From contig NC_134547.1 in NCBI RefSeq assembly GCF_050624435.1, forward strand, positions 27,177,374 to 27,241,373: a DNA stretch of 64,000 nt. Direction: 5' to 3'. The DNA is from Tenrec ecaudatus. Its lineage: Eukaryota; Chordata; Mammalia; Afrosoricida; Tenrecidae. The notes below the pieces were generated by a model. It was not told where the DNA came from, made no database searches, and was given only the letters and a program-made list of their open reading frames with translations. A program made the position numbers and the translations under genes. This document shows, piece by piece, positions 10,830-24,060 of the stretch; within the stretch, counting starts at the first letter, position 1; every line of letters starts with the position of its first letter.

Positions 10830-12870
10830 ATAAATCTGCTTTATTTAGAAGAGTAGCATAAAGGAATTAAATCTTAAAAAGAGAGTAAATTCCTACAACC
10901 TTTCTGAAAAGACAAGTTGAAAATATAGATAGCAAGAGCCTCAAGAATCTCATTATAAGAAGTGAAACTTCACTGTTTGCAAATAATATGATTTTATATA
11001 TTGAGAATCCTAAAGGGTCCACAAGAGACTAGCTGGAAGTCATAGAGGAGTTTAGTAGAGTAGCAGTATACAAGAGTAACAATTGACTTCTTCTATACCA
11101 GGGATGGGGGTACAGAAAAAGATACCAAGGAATCAGTATCCTTTGCAAAAGCTGAAATACCTGGGAATAAACTTAACCAAAAACCAAGACTTGTACGAAG
11201 AAAACTATAGAACATTACTATAAGAAGCCAACCGGGATCTACACAAATGGAAGCATATTCCGTGTTTGTGGATCAGAAGACTCAGTATTGTGAGAATGTT
11301 GATACTATCTAAAACAATCTACAAATAAAATGCATTGCCGATCCAAATTCTAACATCATTCTTCAAAGAAATGGAAACACTGATTATTAACTCCATATAA
11401 AAAGGGAAGAAACCCAGGATAAGCAAAGAACTCCCCAAGAAAAAGAACAAAGCAGGTGATCTCACATTACTTGACCCCAAAACCTACTTATACAGCCACA
11501 GTTGTCAAAACAGTCTGATACTGGTATACTGATACATGCTCCCTGTCACTAGCCACCCAGGAAATGCGAGTCAAAATGACCATAAGATCCCACCTAATGC
11601 CCATAACTAGCCCAATTAAAAAAAACCAGAATGTGAAAGGGAGGATAGGGCGGAGGTAGGGGGAGGAATGAGGAGCTGATGCCAAGGGCTCAAGTAGAAA
11701 GAAAATATTTTGAAAATGATGATGGCAACAAATGAACAAATGTGCTTGACACAATGGAAGGATTACAATAAGTTGTACAAGTCCCCAATAAAATGATTTT
11801 TCAAAAGAAACAGAACAACAAATGTTGGAGAGTGTGTGGTGAGATAGGAACTCTTATCCCCTGCTGGTGGACTGGTAAATATGTACAGGCACTCTGGAAG
11901 GCAGTATGGCGATACCTAAAACAGATGGCAACTGAACTACCATATGATCCAGCAATACCATTGCTGGTATGTACCCCAAAGAAATAAGAAGCAGATCACG
12001 GACAGATGTTTCCCTCCCCTATGGTCATCACAGCAGAGTTCATAGTAGCAAAAAGCTGGTGGGTGGGCAGGAAGAAGCTGGAAACAGCCTACATTACCAT
12101 CAGTACAAGAGTGGATAAAAACTCTGGTACATACATACAATGGAATACATCCCTAAAAACAGCAATGAAACACCTCAAGTTGTAGAGGCATCTGGAAGAT
12201 ATTATGCTGAGTGAAGCTAGTCAAGCACAGAAGGATAAACACTGTGTGAGTCCACGATAATAGGAACATGCAGCAGAACGGGCACAAGTTCAAGTGTGCA
12301 GGCCATCCAGTCGTCTGGCTGGGGACCAGGCAGGCCGCTAAAGAGCCACACATCATCTGCTCAAAGTAAGTATCATGTAGGTCACTTGGCCGAAGGTCAC
12401 CTCATGAGAGCTGGAATCAGATGGATGGGGTGGGGTTGATGCTGGTCCCTGAGAGGTAGCCATGTGGATTTGGGGTGAGGTCTCCCAGAGAGGGAATCAG
12501 CCCTGTCAGAGGAATGGGGCTTACTGATGCGAGGGGCAGCACAGGAAAGAAGAAAGGCAATGGTCAAATTTGGGGGAACATAGGTGCATGCCTGTTGAGG
12601 GGAGAAGAGGGAGGGCTGACATTGTGGGGGGAGGGGTGTCCAGTGAGGTTGCTCTTGGGAGGACCTGATGCAGAGGGGTTAAGTGGAGAGCAAATGCTTT
12701 GAGAGTGATTAGGGCAAAGAATGTATGGATGTGCTTTATACAATTGATGTATGTATATGTATGGATTGTGATAAGAGTTGTATGAGCCCCTAATAAATTG
12801 TTTAAAAAATAATAATAAATTTTTTTAAAGTTGTATGAGCCCCTAATAAAATGATTTTTTAAAATACTGT
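10830..12870 (+). mobile_element. 5'-truncated L1: ORF2 C-terminal part and 3' UTR
   Basis: It starts in the ORF2 region after the polymerase motifs, with stops. The text at 11815-12360 (GGAGAGTGTGTGGTGAGATA and following) is closely repeated at 31150-31680. The 3' UTR follows to AATAAATTG at 12795 and a second AATAAAATG at 12846, suggesting two successive tails. A short L1 3' end is nested at about 11640-11805. Confidence 0.75.
11640..11805 (+). mobile_element. Short L1 3' end nested in L1 ORF2
   Basis: A G-rich tract, the AGGAGCTGATGCCAAGGGCT block and an AATAAAATGATTTTT tail interrupt ORF2 sequence that reads through on either side. Similar A-rich motifs (AAAACCAGAA and AAAGAAACAGAA) on both sides may be a decayed target-site duplication. 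Confidence 0.6.
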
Positions 12871-12899
12871 AAAAAAAGAAACCAAACTTGACCAACAGT

Positions 12900-13240
12900 T
12901 ACCATGGGTGAAGGGGAAAGATCTGTTGCTTTGGGAGCATTGAGTTTCTGTCACTGTGGTCGATAGTTTGAAAAAGGATAACAATGATAGTTGTACAACA
13001 TGAAGAATATTATTGAGCCTCTTCTCGCTCTGAATTATACAACTAGAAGTTGTGCAATTGGAAAATATTTCTGTATATTTGTGCCACAGTTAGAAAAAAT
13101 AAGTACATGAATTACAATGAGTACAAGGAAGAAGAAAAAGGTTTTGAATTAAATATTGTAACAATTGGACAACTTTTCTTGATCTGATTGAATTGTATGA
13201 CGTGGGTGAAGTGCTAATACAACTGTTTTAAAAGATGTGA
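12900..13240 (+). repeat. Older L1 3' end
   Basis: It contains the TTCTTGATCTGATTGAATTG motif and a trailing tail like other older L1 ends in the window, following an ACCATGGGTGAAGGGG segment. Diverged and non-coding. Confidence 0.5.
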
Positions 13241-13438
13241 TGCAAAACAATAATATGGATTATTCGGGAGAACATGATGCTGAGTGAAATTAGTCAATCA
13301 CAAGAGACAGATATTGTATGAGACCACTACTGCAAACGGTTTTCATATTGAAAAATAAATAACGAGATAGAAAGAAACTCCATGTGGTTACAGATCAGAT
13401 CAGGTTTTCTGGGATGTTAGAATTACAGAGTCAGATCA

Positions 13439-13530
13439 TGACCAAGAAAGCCCCATGGAGCACTTCAACTCTGACAAATACATGTGTTGCCGTGAGTTAG
13501 AACTAACTCCACAGCATCAGTTTTCGTTAT
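13439..13530 (+). repeat. AfroSINE, 3' half
   Basis: It carries the characteristic GTGAGTTAGAACTAACTCCA and CAGCATCAG tail of the afrotherian tRNA-derived SINE. The tRNA-like head is absent. Confidence 0.65.
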
Positions 13531-13559
13531 TAACTGCTGTCTCTTGTTCCCATTCAGGA

Positions 13560-14035
13560 TGACGCTTAGGGTTGCCCGTAGGCATGCCCTGTACCCAAGA
13601 TTAAAGTTTCATGCAGAATAATTTCACTGACCTTAAAATTCTCTGCTCCACCTGTTTGTTCCTCTATTGTTCCTTGAACTCCTGCTAGTCGCTGACCTTG
13701 TTTCTGTCTCTTTAATTTTGCTTTATAATTGGAATCATGCTTTATGTAGCTTTTTCAGACTGGTTTCTTCTTGTACTTAATAAGTACTTAAGTTTCCTCC
13801 ATATTTTTTTCATGGCTTGATGGCTCATTTATTTTTTTTTGCTAGATAATATTTCCATGATACAGATATGCTCGTTTGTTTAGCCATTGACCTGTTGAAG
13901 GACCTCTTGATTACTTCCAGTTTGGGGCAATAATGAATAAAATTACGATTAATATTTGTATGCAGGCTTTTATGTGGATACAGATTTTCAACTCATTTGA
14001 GTAAATACCTAGGAACACAACTGCTAAAACATATG
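13560..14035 (-). repeat. Old L1 ORF2 3' region, antisense
   Basis: The text around 13870-14020 (TTTAGCCATTGACCTGTTGA, GGGGCAATAATGAATAAA, AGTAAATACCTAGGAACACA) is the standard antisense appearance of L1 ORF2 C-terminus in mammals. Diverged. Confidence 0.65.
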
Positions 14036-14039
14036 ACAG

Positions 14040-14230
14040 GCCTTTAGAATAGTGGTTACATTACCAGATAAGTATTGGACTGTTGACAGCGAGATTGACA
14101 GTTCAAATCCACCAGATGATCCGAGGGAAAAAGATAAGCCTATCTATTCCCATAAAGAAATCCTGTCAGAAACTCTATAGAGGGACGCTGTGAGTCAAAT
14201 TGGCTTGATGGCATTGTTTTTGTTTTTTTG
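14040..14230 (+). repeat. AfroSINE, near complete
   Basis: The tRNA-like head (TAGTGGTTACATTACCAGAT with GACAGTTCAAATCCACCAGA as the B-box-like part) is followed by the body and the CTGTGAGTCAAATTGGCTTG tail. It is a polymerase III SINE restricted to Afrotheria, diverged. It is one of the main lineage markers in the window. Confidence 0.75.
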
Positions 14231-14431
14231 TAAGCCTATGTAAGAAACTGCCACTGTCGGATTCCTATGCAAAACACTACGCCCTGCGCCACACCTATAC
14301 TCCTGACAGAGCTTGTTAGCATCCCATGTTCAGACAGAGGCTCGTAGCTAGTAACTTGTAGATGTGTACATTTCGCCCAAATACCATTTTAAATGTCTTG
14401 AAGTTAGTTCTTTTAAAACATAATTTTTTGA

Positions 14432-15153
<722 letters not shown>

Positions 15154-16410
15154 TATATGAGTGGGTAAAAAAGAAAAACAGGAAAACTCCACTCTGTGGA
15201 GCTTTCATAGGATGCATTGTTCCTACTAGCTGAGCATCGAGCAACTTGTTCTGAGTTAGTGCACCCAGCGGCGTCGCCTGGGAAGGTTCTCTGGTCACAG
15301 TGAATTTTTTCATAAAAGCAGTTTTGCTCACACCTTGTTTTTTTGTGATGGCTCATTTAAGAGAACTGCGTGTGGCTGTGAAAGTTTGCTTTCTGCTCCA
15401 GAAAAATGTCACAGAAACTGTTGTGATGTTGAATACAACTTACAAGGATAGCACTCTGAAAAAAACTCAAGTGTACCAGTAGTTTTCTTATTTCCAAAAA
15501 GGTAAAATGTCGATCGATAACAAACCTTATTCTGGATGTCCATCAACTTTCCAAACAGACAAAAATGTCCAAAAAATTCATCCACTTTTGCTTGAAGACC
15601 AATGATGGACCATTAAAAAGATGGGGAAGTTATCTGGACTATCTTGGAGCTTAGTTCAGTGAAGTTTAACAGAAGATTTGTGACAGGCCACCAAGAAGGA
15701 GTGTCAACTGGAAACAAGTCATTCTTGGAAAGAACAACTCTGAAGTGATCCAGACTTTTCTCAAGGTCATTACTGGTGACAAGCAAACTTCAGTCAAGCC
15801 AGGGGAAGACACCATCATCACCTTGCCCAAGAAAAACTCGTCAAGTGAAATTAAAGATCAAGATTATGCTCATTTGATTTTTTTGATGTCCATAATATAG
15901 TGCATTTAGAGTTCCTTCCACTAGGTCAGACTGTTAATCAAACTTTCTATGTAGAGGTTTTGAAAATATTGTGTAACAATGTGCAACAAAAAAGACCTGA
16001 TTTGTGGCAGATGGGGGACTGGTTTTACCATCATGACAATGCAACTGCTCACATGCCATCTCAGTGTGCCAATTTTTGACAAGAAACAGCATGCCTCTCT
16101 TGTCCCATGCACCTTACCTGACTTCACTCCATGCAACTTCTTTGTGTTTCCACCAATGCAGAGGAACATGAAAGGACAGCTAGTTGATGATATAGAAGAG
16201 ATGAAGCAAAAAAATGAGAGAGGTGCTGTCAGCCGTCCAAACAGCTGAATTTGAAAAAAAAACAATGTTTCCAAGAATGGAAGCGCAGAATTGACAAATG
16301 TATTAGGTGTAATGGAGAGTACTTTGAAGGTGATAAGGTTGTTTTGTAAAAAAATTTAAATACAAAGCTTTGAAACAAAATTCCAGGTTTTGGGGGTACC
16401 CCATCGTATA
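15154..16410 (+). mobile_element. Dead mariner (Tc1/mariner) transposon
   Basis: The ends are imperfect inverted repeats of about 30 bp: TATATGAGTGGGTA at the left and GGTACCCCATCGTATA at the right. The length of about 1.26 kb is usual for mariner. Inside are transposase remnants in order: MAHLRELRVAV at 15348, KTQVYQ followed by a stop where Trp is expected (15480), KMSIDNKPYSGCPSTFQTDK, HHDNATAH near 16030, PDFTPCNFFVFP, DDIEEMKQ, and FQEWKRRIDKC near 16275. There are several stops and frameshifts, and Asn replaces the Asp usual in the last catalytic motif. Confidence 0.85.
15348..16348 (+). pseudogene. Mariner transposase pseudogene
   Basis: A cut-and-paste DNA transposase with an N-terminal paired-like helix-turn-helix domain and a DD34D catalytic domain. 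Visible in pieces in all three frames; the frame is lost at 15480 and again in the middle. HDN with the second catalytic Asp is kept. The motif that should hold the third Asp reads CNFF, so even a repaired frame would probably be inactive. Confidence 0.75.
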
Positions 16411-17660
16411 CCTCAAGTAGAAAACAGATTAGCATTGGGGGAAGCATGTTGCTCACTGGTGGAATATCACATGTGTTGTACTTGAGAATCCTTCCTGACA
16501 GGTGCTAAATACCGGTAACATTTCCTGATCACCAGACAGCCATAAATAGGCACCCACACACTTACACTTCCCTGTTCGTGGTTGTGGGAAAATAGTCTCG
16601 GCCCTGTAAAAGGTTTTGCTCTACCGAGTGCCAGGCACCATGCCTGTCACTGTTCTACTGTTCCTTTACTCCTCCTGTCCCTCCCCTACTCCTCTTAAGT
16701 CCCCTTTCTCCACTTCTTTCCATCCTGCCTTGCTCTTTTTTATTCCCCCACTCACTGGGAGCCCTCCTTGCCATAAGTATGTAAGCCCATTGTAAAGAAG
16801 CCTGGCCCTCTGGCCTAGCCCTCAGCCCTCCTCTCTGCTCTTTAAATGCCCTTCAAAGACTCTGTGCTCACAACCCTGCTTCTCTCCCTTCCATGCTCCT
16901 CTCATGGCTCAGCCACTGTTCGTCCCCCCCTGCCTGGGTCTACACCTAATTCGCAGCTCAGCTTTCAGAATGGATATAGACTCCAAGCACTCGTACCCCA
17001 CTGATCTCACTCTGGTCCACACCCCCTCACTTTATGCCCTCTCTCTGGCCTTCCTGGTTCTGCCTTGCATACCGGCCTTGATTTCTTCTTAGCACAGGCG
17101 CTGCAATACCTCTGAGATCTCAGCTTGCCGCACCTCACACCTTCCCATCTTCTTCAAAGTAAAAGTCAACCTTGTCACGGTGTCCTTTAAGGCTCTCTTA
17201 GATTTAGTGTCCACTCCTGCCCTGACTTCCTGTCTATGTTTCCTCAGGAGCACACACCTTCAGCTATGGTGGCTGCCTGCTGCTACCTAGTCACCCGAGG
17301 CCCTGACCAGCTGCAAGGTCTTTGTAATCTCTCTTCTTGCTACCTGGTGTTCACATAGCCCCTAGATTCCTAAACTTACTTGGCCTACCACCCCTTTTTA
17401 CAGGAAAAAAAAATCACTCATTGTCCACCTGACCATTAAAATCTTTTGTACTATTGCCCCTAATTCAGGATACGGTTTGGGTGTCTGCTTGTGTAGCGCC
17501 CCTGGATGCTTTGAGGCCCAGACATCGTCACTGGACTGTTTCACTGCTACCCAACGGGCAGTACCGCCCCCTTTGGGAAAAACTGGGATAGTCTCTGGAC
17601 TCTCATTTTACTCAGAACTCCGTTCACATGTCATCTTACAGGAACAGCCTCGGGGTTTCT
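16411..17660. other. C/T-rich intron stretch, perhaps an L2 relic
   Basis: A pyrimidine-rich 0.8-kb stretch (16620-17460). Some text near 17180-17330 vaguely recalls ancient L2 LINE 3' sequence. I find no exon. Assignment is weak. Confidence 0.25.
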
Positions 17661-17679
17661 GTAGACAAGCAAAACCAGT

Positions 17680-17880
17680 AAAACATGTATGTAAATATAT
17701 TGAGAAAATTGTACTTCGTGACTCACACACATGGGGGGGGTTAGCACGTCCCATATCCGTGGGTCCAGTGGCAACTTGGAGACCTCTGCTGGTTCATGGG
17801 GTAGCAGAGGAACAGATGTCTGCAGGTTTATGAACTAGAACTGCAGGCCAGGCGTTAAGCAAAAACATAACAAAGAATCG
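17680..17880 (+). repeat. Dispersed repeat also at 22150-22390
   Basis: Both copies share, in the same order, GTGGGTCCAGTGGCAACTTG-like text, a GAGACCTCTGCTGGTT-like block, CAGGTTTATGAACTAGAACT and GCAGGCCAGGC. The family is not known to me; LTR-like or SINE-like origin is possible. Confidence 0.45.
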
Positions 17881-18164
17881 AGACGGCTAACCACGATGAC
17901 AAAATACAACAGAAATAAACCCCCATAGTTTTAACTGTTCGAGATTTTAGCTATTCAAGTCAGAGTTATCATTTTAATTTCCTATAGTCATCTTCAGTAC
18001 TCTCATCTGGTAACCAGGTTCTTCCCATTCCTCAGTTTCATCGGAAAATCACTGGAGACTTATTCGCTGAGTAGCTCCTGCAAATGTATTTTGGCCTTCC
18101 GCTCTCATCCATTCCCTTCTGAAAACCAGAATCTCGCCTGCTAAGCTTTGATACTATTCCCTTC

Positions 18165-18335
18165 TTCCGATTTGGATTATATAATTTACAATCCATGGAT
18201 AACAGATGTTGGTGTGCTTCTTCCATGTGGATTAGTTGACATCTCACTTAGATGGCTGCTTGTTTGGAAACAAGCCTTTAAGATCCCAGATGCTGTTCTG
18301 TCTGATTAGTGGGGCACCATCTAATTTCTTCACCA
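18165..18335 (-). repeat. Antisense piece of L1 3' UTR
   Basis: It contains diverged antisense forms of the block CATGGAAGAAGCACACC ... GGTCTTAAAGGCTTG ... GCTATCAAAAG that marks this L1 3' UTR elsewhere in the window. Confidence 0.6.
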
Positions 18336-18339
18336 ATGC

Positions 18340-19210
18340 TACCCTTAAGGGACCTGATCTCATTCAAGAACTTTTTGAAGCCCCCTTGTATTCTTGACCT
18401 GCTTCTGACAGGTATCAAGAAAAAGACATTGATTAAAGCAATAGCTATGTGCTGTCTTCCAGGAAATGTACTAATGTGCTCAAGCAGTGAAACCACATCT
18501 GGATTAGCAGTTACAATCAGAGCCACCACTGGTTAAGTTTATATCAATTCACTGTCACTCTCTTAAGATCCTTTTTTTTTTTTTTTGCACAAGACAGATA
18601 GGTAAGTTGAATGAGATTGTGGTGGAAATCATCCCCCTCCATTCTTCAAGTCTTTATGGTGACATTAATCTCTGCAGGTTCTCCAGCAATGTAATACTGC
18701 TTTTGGTCTAATATTTCTTTGAGGAAAGTTCTAATGGCTTCCACTTGGCCTTTCTTACTGTAATAACCCTTTGTCCATGTGTCAGGGATCCAAAATTCTG
18801 CCAATTGCATATTCTGGACCTGGAGAGATTATTACAGGATTATTTCAGAGACCACTGTACCCACTGTTGGATAGGCATGAGCTGACATTTGGGCCTCCTA
18901 GAATGAGTGTCAGTTTAGTGCCATAGGGATCCTTTGAGAAATATTAACTATCTATATTCTGACAGTGTAGTGGATTTCTACCTCAGAGGATTCATAGGAG
19001 TTGTGGGCCTATACACTTGCTCATCTTGGAATTGATAGAGCCCTCTAAGCATCCCCTGCATGTGTGGGTATGTCCATCTTGATAAATCTACTCTAACATT
19101 CCAATTTACTTCAGCTTTTAGATCCCTTTTCCAGTATATAAAAGCAATTCAACTTCATTCAGTATAGGCCACTTCATAGTCCTCATTGTCGTCCCGCAAC
19201 AATGTAACTA
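18340..19210 (-). pseudogene. Antisense endogenous retrovirus pol remnant (ERV-L-like)
   Basis: The reverse strand at 18400-18540 has a short reverse-transcriptase-like open piece (PDVVSLLEHISTFPG), and weakly similar pol-like sequence follows to about 19200. An old endogenous retrovirus copy, broken by many stops and a poly(T) insertion near 18570. No functional frame remains. Confidence 0.5.
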
Positions 19211-20395
19211 CTAGGTACTTTTCTGACGCCGTGAGCTGAAACATCGAATGAAGACTTGCCACTTGGCAGGCTCATAGCACTACACTCAGACTGACACAGT
19301 TCCCACACCTAATCCCGAGGCCTTTGTTTCTCCTTGTGTTCAGTAGGAAAAGCAAGCAGTCTCTGTCTGGAGTATGCCATACCTCCTCCTGGGCCACACT
19401 TTATGCCTCAAAGAAGTCGTGTCACGGGACAGCGGACTTCACACTAGTTATTGTTCTAAAAGCAAAAAGTGCATCTTGCAAAGCATTTGCCTCATACAAA
19501 GATTCCTGGGACACAGCTGTGGGACTATGGTCAGATGAGGATAAGAGGGCTGATTTTACTCTCGAAGGTGATTCAGGCAAAGAAGGTGGGTTAATCCCTT
19601 CAGATGGGGGCAGGAGGCTGGTCCTTCTGAAAATAAAAAAAGGTAATTCAACAATAAGGGCTCCATGTCCCTAGCTTGATCCTTTTATTGTCCACATTTT
19701 CCCATCTCAATTTTCAGGATCTCACATCTTCCCCGTCAAACCTTTCAACATAAGGGATTCAGTTGATGGTGTAATTAGCTATTCTTCAGCTAGGACTCAG
19801 GAATGATGGTGGTGTGTGGGTTACAAACTGGACTGTTAGCTAAAGGTCAGCGATTTTAAAAGCACCAGCCACGCCCCAGGTAAAAGATGAAGTTTGTGCT
19901 CCGATAAATATTTATAGCCCCCAGAGCCCTCGAGGACATTCGATTTTGGCTTATGCAGTCACTGTGCATTGCAGCCAACTCAGTGGTAGTGAGGATAAGA
20001 CTCTGGATGGGTTTTCAGCAATCTCAACACTGCTACAAGAAATAAGACTTTATTTCAAGACCCAAATAGCAACTTTCAGGTCCTTTATGTACTGCTTGAG
20101 CCAGGACTTTGAAGCTCTGGACTCATCATTTTCTCTTTCCGCGTTGTGTATCTGAAAGCTGAACCAGCCAGCTTCACTATGCTTGTGGGTGTAACAAAAA
20201 TGTTGAAAGATAATAATGAAATAGTAGTCACTCACAGCATTGTCTCTCACAGATGTTTGATCTAATGGTGGGGATATTATGCTTGTCTTTATTGCCACCT
20301 CATGCCATGGATTACTATGCCTCTTTACTATTGGAAGTCGAGCAATTAGTACTTTTAAATCCAGCCAGACTTGAGAATAAGTTCAGAAAGCATGC
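19211..20395. other. Unassigned intronic sequence, possibly more of the old retrovirus
   Basis: This continues from the antisense pol-like remnant. Open runs such as at 19324-19674 have no recognisable domain. It may be further retroviral internal sequence or unique intron. Confidence 0.25.
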
Positions 20396-21640
20396 TGTAG
20401 TGGAGTTAACAAACCCAGGGACAAGAGAACAACAAGTGCTCCAAAATCAGTGATGAGGATGGTGTAAGAGGCCTAGTAGGGCTTGATCAAGGACAATGTA
20501 ACTGAGAGGAATTACTGAAACTCAAATGAAGGCTGAGCATGATAGTGGGACAAGAGAAAAGTAAATGGAAATAGAGGAAAGAACTACAAGGCAAAGGGCA
20601 TTTATAGAGGTCTAAGTACAGGTGTGTACATATGTAAATATATTTATATATGATGATGGGGAAATAGATCTATGTGCATATAGTTATAGATTTAGTATTA
20701 AGGTAGCAGATGGACATTGGGCCTCCACTCAAGTACTCCCTCAATGTCAGAACACTTTGTTCTATTAAGCTGGTATTCCATGAAGCTCACCTTCCTGACA
20801 TGATCGCTGAAGACAAATGGGTACATAAGCAAATGTGGTGAAGAAAGCTGATGGTGCCCAGCTATCAAAAGATATAGCATCTGGGGTCTTAAAGGCTTGA
20901 AGGTAAACAATTGGCCATCTAGCTCAGAAGCAACAAAACCCACATAGAAAAAGCACAACAACCTGTGTGATCATGAGGTGTCGAAGGGATCAGATATCAG
21001 GCATCAAAGAACAAAAAATCCTATCATGGTGAATGAGGGGAAGTGCAGAGTAGGGACACAAAGCCCATCTTTAGGCATCTGGAGATCCCCTCACAGAAGG
21101 ATCATGGGGAGGAGACAAGCCAGTCAGGGTGCAGTGTAGCAATGATGAAACATACAACTTTCCTCTAGTTCTTAAATGCTTCCTCTCCCTCCCCCGCCAT
21201 CATGATCCCAATGCTACCTTACAAATCTGGCCAGAGGATGTAGACTGATACAGATAGGAAATGGAAACACAGGGAATCCAGGATGGATGAACTCCTCAGG
21301 ACGAGTGGTGATACCGGGAGTGTCAAGGGAATGTAGAATAGAAAGGGGGAACCAGTCACAAGGATTTACATAAAACCCCCTCCCTGGGGGACAGACAACA
21401 GAAAAGTGGGTGAAGGAAGATGTCGGACAGTGTAAGACATGACAAAATAACAATTTATAAATTATCGAAGGTTCATAAGAGAGGGGGACTGGGGAGAGGG
21501 GGGAAACAAGGAACTGATGCCAAGGGCTCAAGTAGAAAGCAAATGTTTGAGAATGATGATGGCAACAGATGTACAAATGTGCTTGACACAATGGATGATT
21601 GTGTGGATTGTGATAAGAGATGTAAGAGTTCCCAAGGAGA
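20396..21640 (+). mobile_element. L1 3' UTR, single-block type
   Basis: It runs from GTTAACAAACCCAGGGACAA to a degenerate tail at about 21635. It is a close relative of 5400-6630, with one copy of the 245-bp block (20840-20990) and the G-rich tract at 21480-21510. It lies in the last NINL intron, sense. Confidence 0.75.
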
Positions 21641-21674
21641 GTATATAACTAAAAAAGAAAGAAAGCATTCTGTG

Positions 21675-22085
21675 TTGGGCCGGGTTGACTAGAGAAACAA
21701 ATCCAGAGATACTCATATATGTATAAGAAAAAGTTTTATCTCAAGAAGTAATTATGGATCAATAAAACATTCCATCCCAGTCCAGCTCTTCAGTCTATAA
21801 GTCGCTCTTCAGACTCATTAAGTCACATGCAATGATGCAGAATGCAGGACAATCACAGGCCAGTGGGTGTAGTTATGTGGATCCAACTGACCGTATCGTA
21901 GTGCTTGCAGCAGCCAGGAAAGTGAAGGCACAGAGAGTGGGGGAGGTGCCCAGGACCCTGCTTATGAGAAAGTCTCGCCCACAGAGAGTCACCATCAGGG
22001 TGTGACCTGATTGACAGACTAAACTCTACCCTTACACTTTCATATATCTTCAAGTTGACATGAAATGATGTAACTACCACTTATT
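21675..22085 (+). repeat. LTR-like dispersed repeat, family A
   Basis: It starts GGGTTGACTAGAGAAACAAA and ends near GACATGAAATGATGTAACTA. Related starts occur at 34175 and 60415, and an antisense relative at about 48890-49210. The length, internal CTTCAAGTTGACATGAAA end and lack of coding suggest a solo LTR or non-autonomous element. Confidence 0.45.
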
Positions 22086-22094
22086 CTTTGAGTT

Positions 22095-22570
22095 TTGTTC
22101 TTCTAGAATCACTCTTGGTGCCAAATAGCTAAGTCTGAGTTCTCGAGAGGGGTGCATCAGTGAGATGCACACATACATACATATAAAGAGATTTGCTGCA
22201 TGGTAGGGGTTTATGCAGTTGTAGAGGTTGGCAAGTCCCAAACCTACCGTATGTGTCCAGTGGAAGCTAAGGATTTCTGATGACTTGTGGGGTTGTAGGA
22301 CTGGTGAATCCACGACCTGCTGGTTAGGATGGAGACTTCTTCAGGTTTATAACACAGGAACTGCAGATCAGGCAACTAGAGTGCAGGTCAAGAAAGAGAG
22401 CAAACTTTGCCACAACTTCCACTTCGATAAAGGAAGCTGGCCACACTCCCGAGGCAATTTCCCTTTCAACTGATTGGCTGTTCATATCAGATCACAAAAA
22501 TGAAAGTTGATTCCATTATGAAAAAGCACCTGTCAGACTGATGAGAATCATAGTCTAGTCAAATTGAGGT
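22095..22570 (+). repeat. Dispersed repeat, second copy of the 17680 family
   Basis: It shares the ordered motifs given for 17680-17880 and extends further on both sides. No coding. Confidence 0.4.
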
Positions 22571-23285
22571 TTACATTAGTCATTACAGTTCCCTCAACCA
22601 ACTAGCTGCCCCCCTCTTGCTCCTTGCTTGGTTTTCTCAGCACTTCCCCCATATGGCATACTAAGTTTGGTTCTCATTAGCATATGTGGTGCACAGCCCA
22701 GAGACTACGTTCACCACTGCTTCGCTAGTGCTAGAGCAAGACCTGGCATGTGGGCGCTTACTGACTATGTTCTACAAGTGAAATTTGGTGTTGACTGAAC
22801 CCCATGCTGGGATTCTTGTGCCCTTGTATTTTGAATGAGGTCATTGCTAGTGTTTCCTGTCATTCACATCTGTGAAACCGTATGGGTTTGGCAGAAAGCT
22901 CAGACCCAGGAAACAGCAGTGGGGGTCAGGGCCACAGTGATTCCTAGGGCAAGGGGCAGTAAAGAACCAAAAATTGTTGTCATTCTTTGCAATTAATTAT
23001 TGTATCGTACAATAGCCTTTCTGAGAACTGTTGATTTGTGACTCTTGGGTCTTCCGGTTAAACTGATTCCCACAATTTCCCTTAAATTTTCTCCAGTACA
23101 TAATTCATCACACCCTCAGTTGGAGGTCTCACTTCAGGGTAACAAGAAGTGTCATACACGCAATATTTTTGTTATATCCTTAAGAACCTAAAGTTATCAT
23201 TTCAACGACCGTGGAATGAACAGGGTCGGGAGCATGTACCCCTTCCCTGCACTCACAGTAATGGGTGGCTCTCTTCCCTCTCTAG
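22571..23285 (+). other. End of the last NINL intron
   Basis: Apparently unique intron sequence ending in the pyrimidine-rich stretch CTCTTCCCTCTCTAG that serves the last exon. Confidence 0.4.
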
Positions 23286-23477
<192 letters not shown>

Positions 23478-23784
23478 AGACTGCTTGCTTTCTTGGAATT
23501 CATTCTGAAAAGAAAATCTTAAAACCTGAGCCACTGTGATGCCTTAATCACTTGCAGCTTATTGGCCATGGTCCTCAGAAACAGGGCGACTGTGGTGTCT
23601 GGCTCGTTCCAGCAGCATCTGCTCTGTGCCAGATCCTGGGAACATACACGTGTTGGACAAGAGCACATTTTTATAAAACTCCCAATTTTACCACTGGGAA
23701 AACATGATGGAAACACTTGGTCAGGCCTGACAGAGAAAGTGGGTTAAGATAATGCAGTTCCAATACTGCATTTTCGACTTAAGC
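23478..23784 (+). other. Probable NINL 3' UTR
   Basis: Follows the stop codon and looks unique. The nearest possible poly(A) signal is ATTAAA at 23835-23840, within a SINE piece. The true cleavage site cannot be decided from sequence alone. Confidence 0.4.
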
Positions 23785-23870
23785 TCTCATTGCCATCGAG
23801 TCAATTACAATTCGTAGTGACTTTGGCTTCAAAGATTAAAATGTAAAGTAGGGCTCTAGACAGCTTTATC
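23785..23870 (-). repeat. AfroSINE 3' part, antisense
   Basis: TTGCCATCGAGTCAATTACA and GTAGTGACTTTGG are the reverse complement of the AfroSINE/RTE-type tail. Head missing. Confidence 0.5.
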
Positions 23871-24060
23871 ATATTTTTCCTTTTAAATTTCATTTATGTT
23901 TTCTTAAGCAGACACACAACAAAACATACATCACTTCAGCAGTTTTTAATGTATACAGTTTGCTGATACGGATTATATTCCTCCGGTCTGTAGCCATTTT
24001 CAGCTTTTTTGAGTTGTTGCTCATCTGTTAGCCTAAATTCACTCCCCTTAGAGTTCCAGG

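Noticed and set aside
14036..14230. Possible tRNA gene, because of A- and B-box-like text
   Set aside because: It is the tRNA-derived head of an AfroSINE; no cloverleaf with a usable anticodon arm can be drawn by eye.
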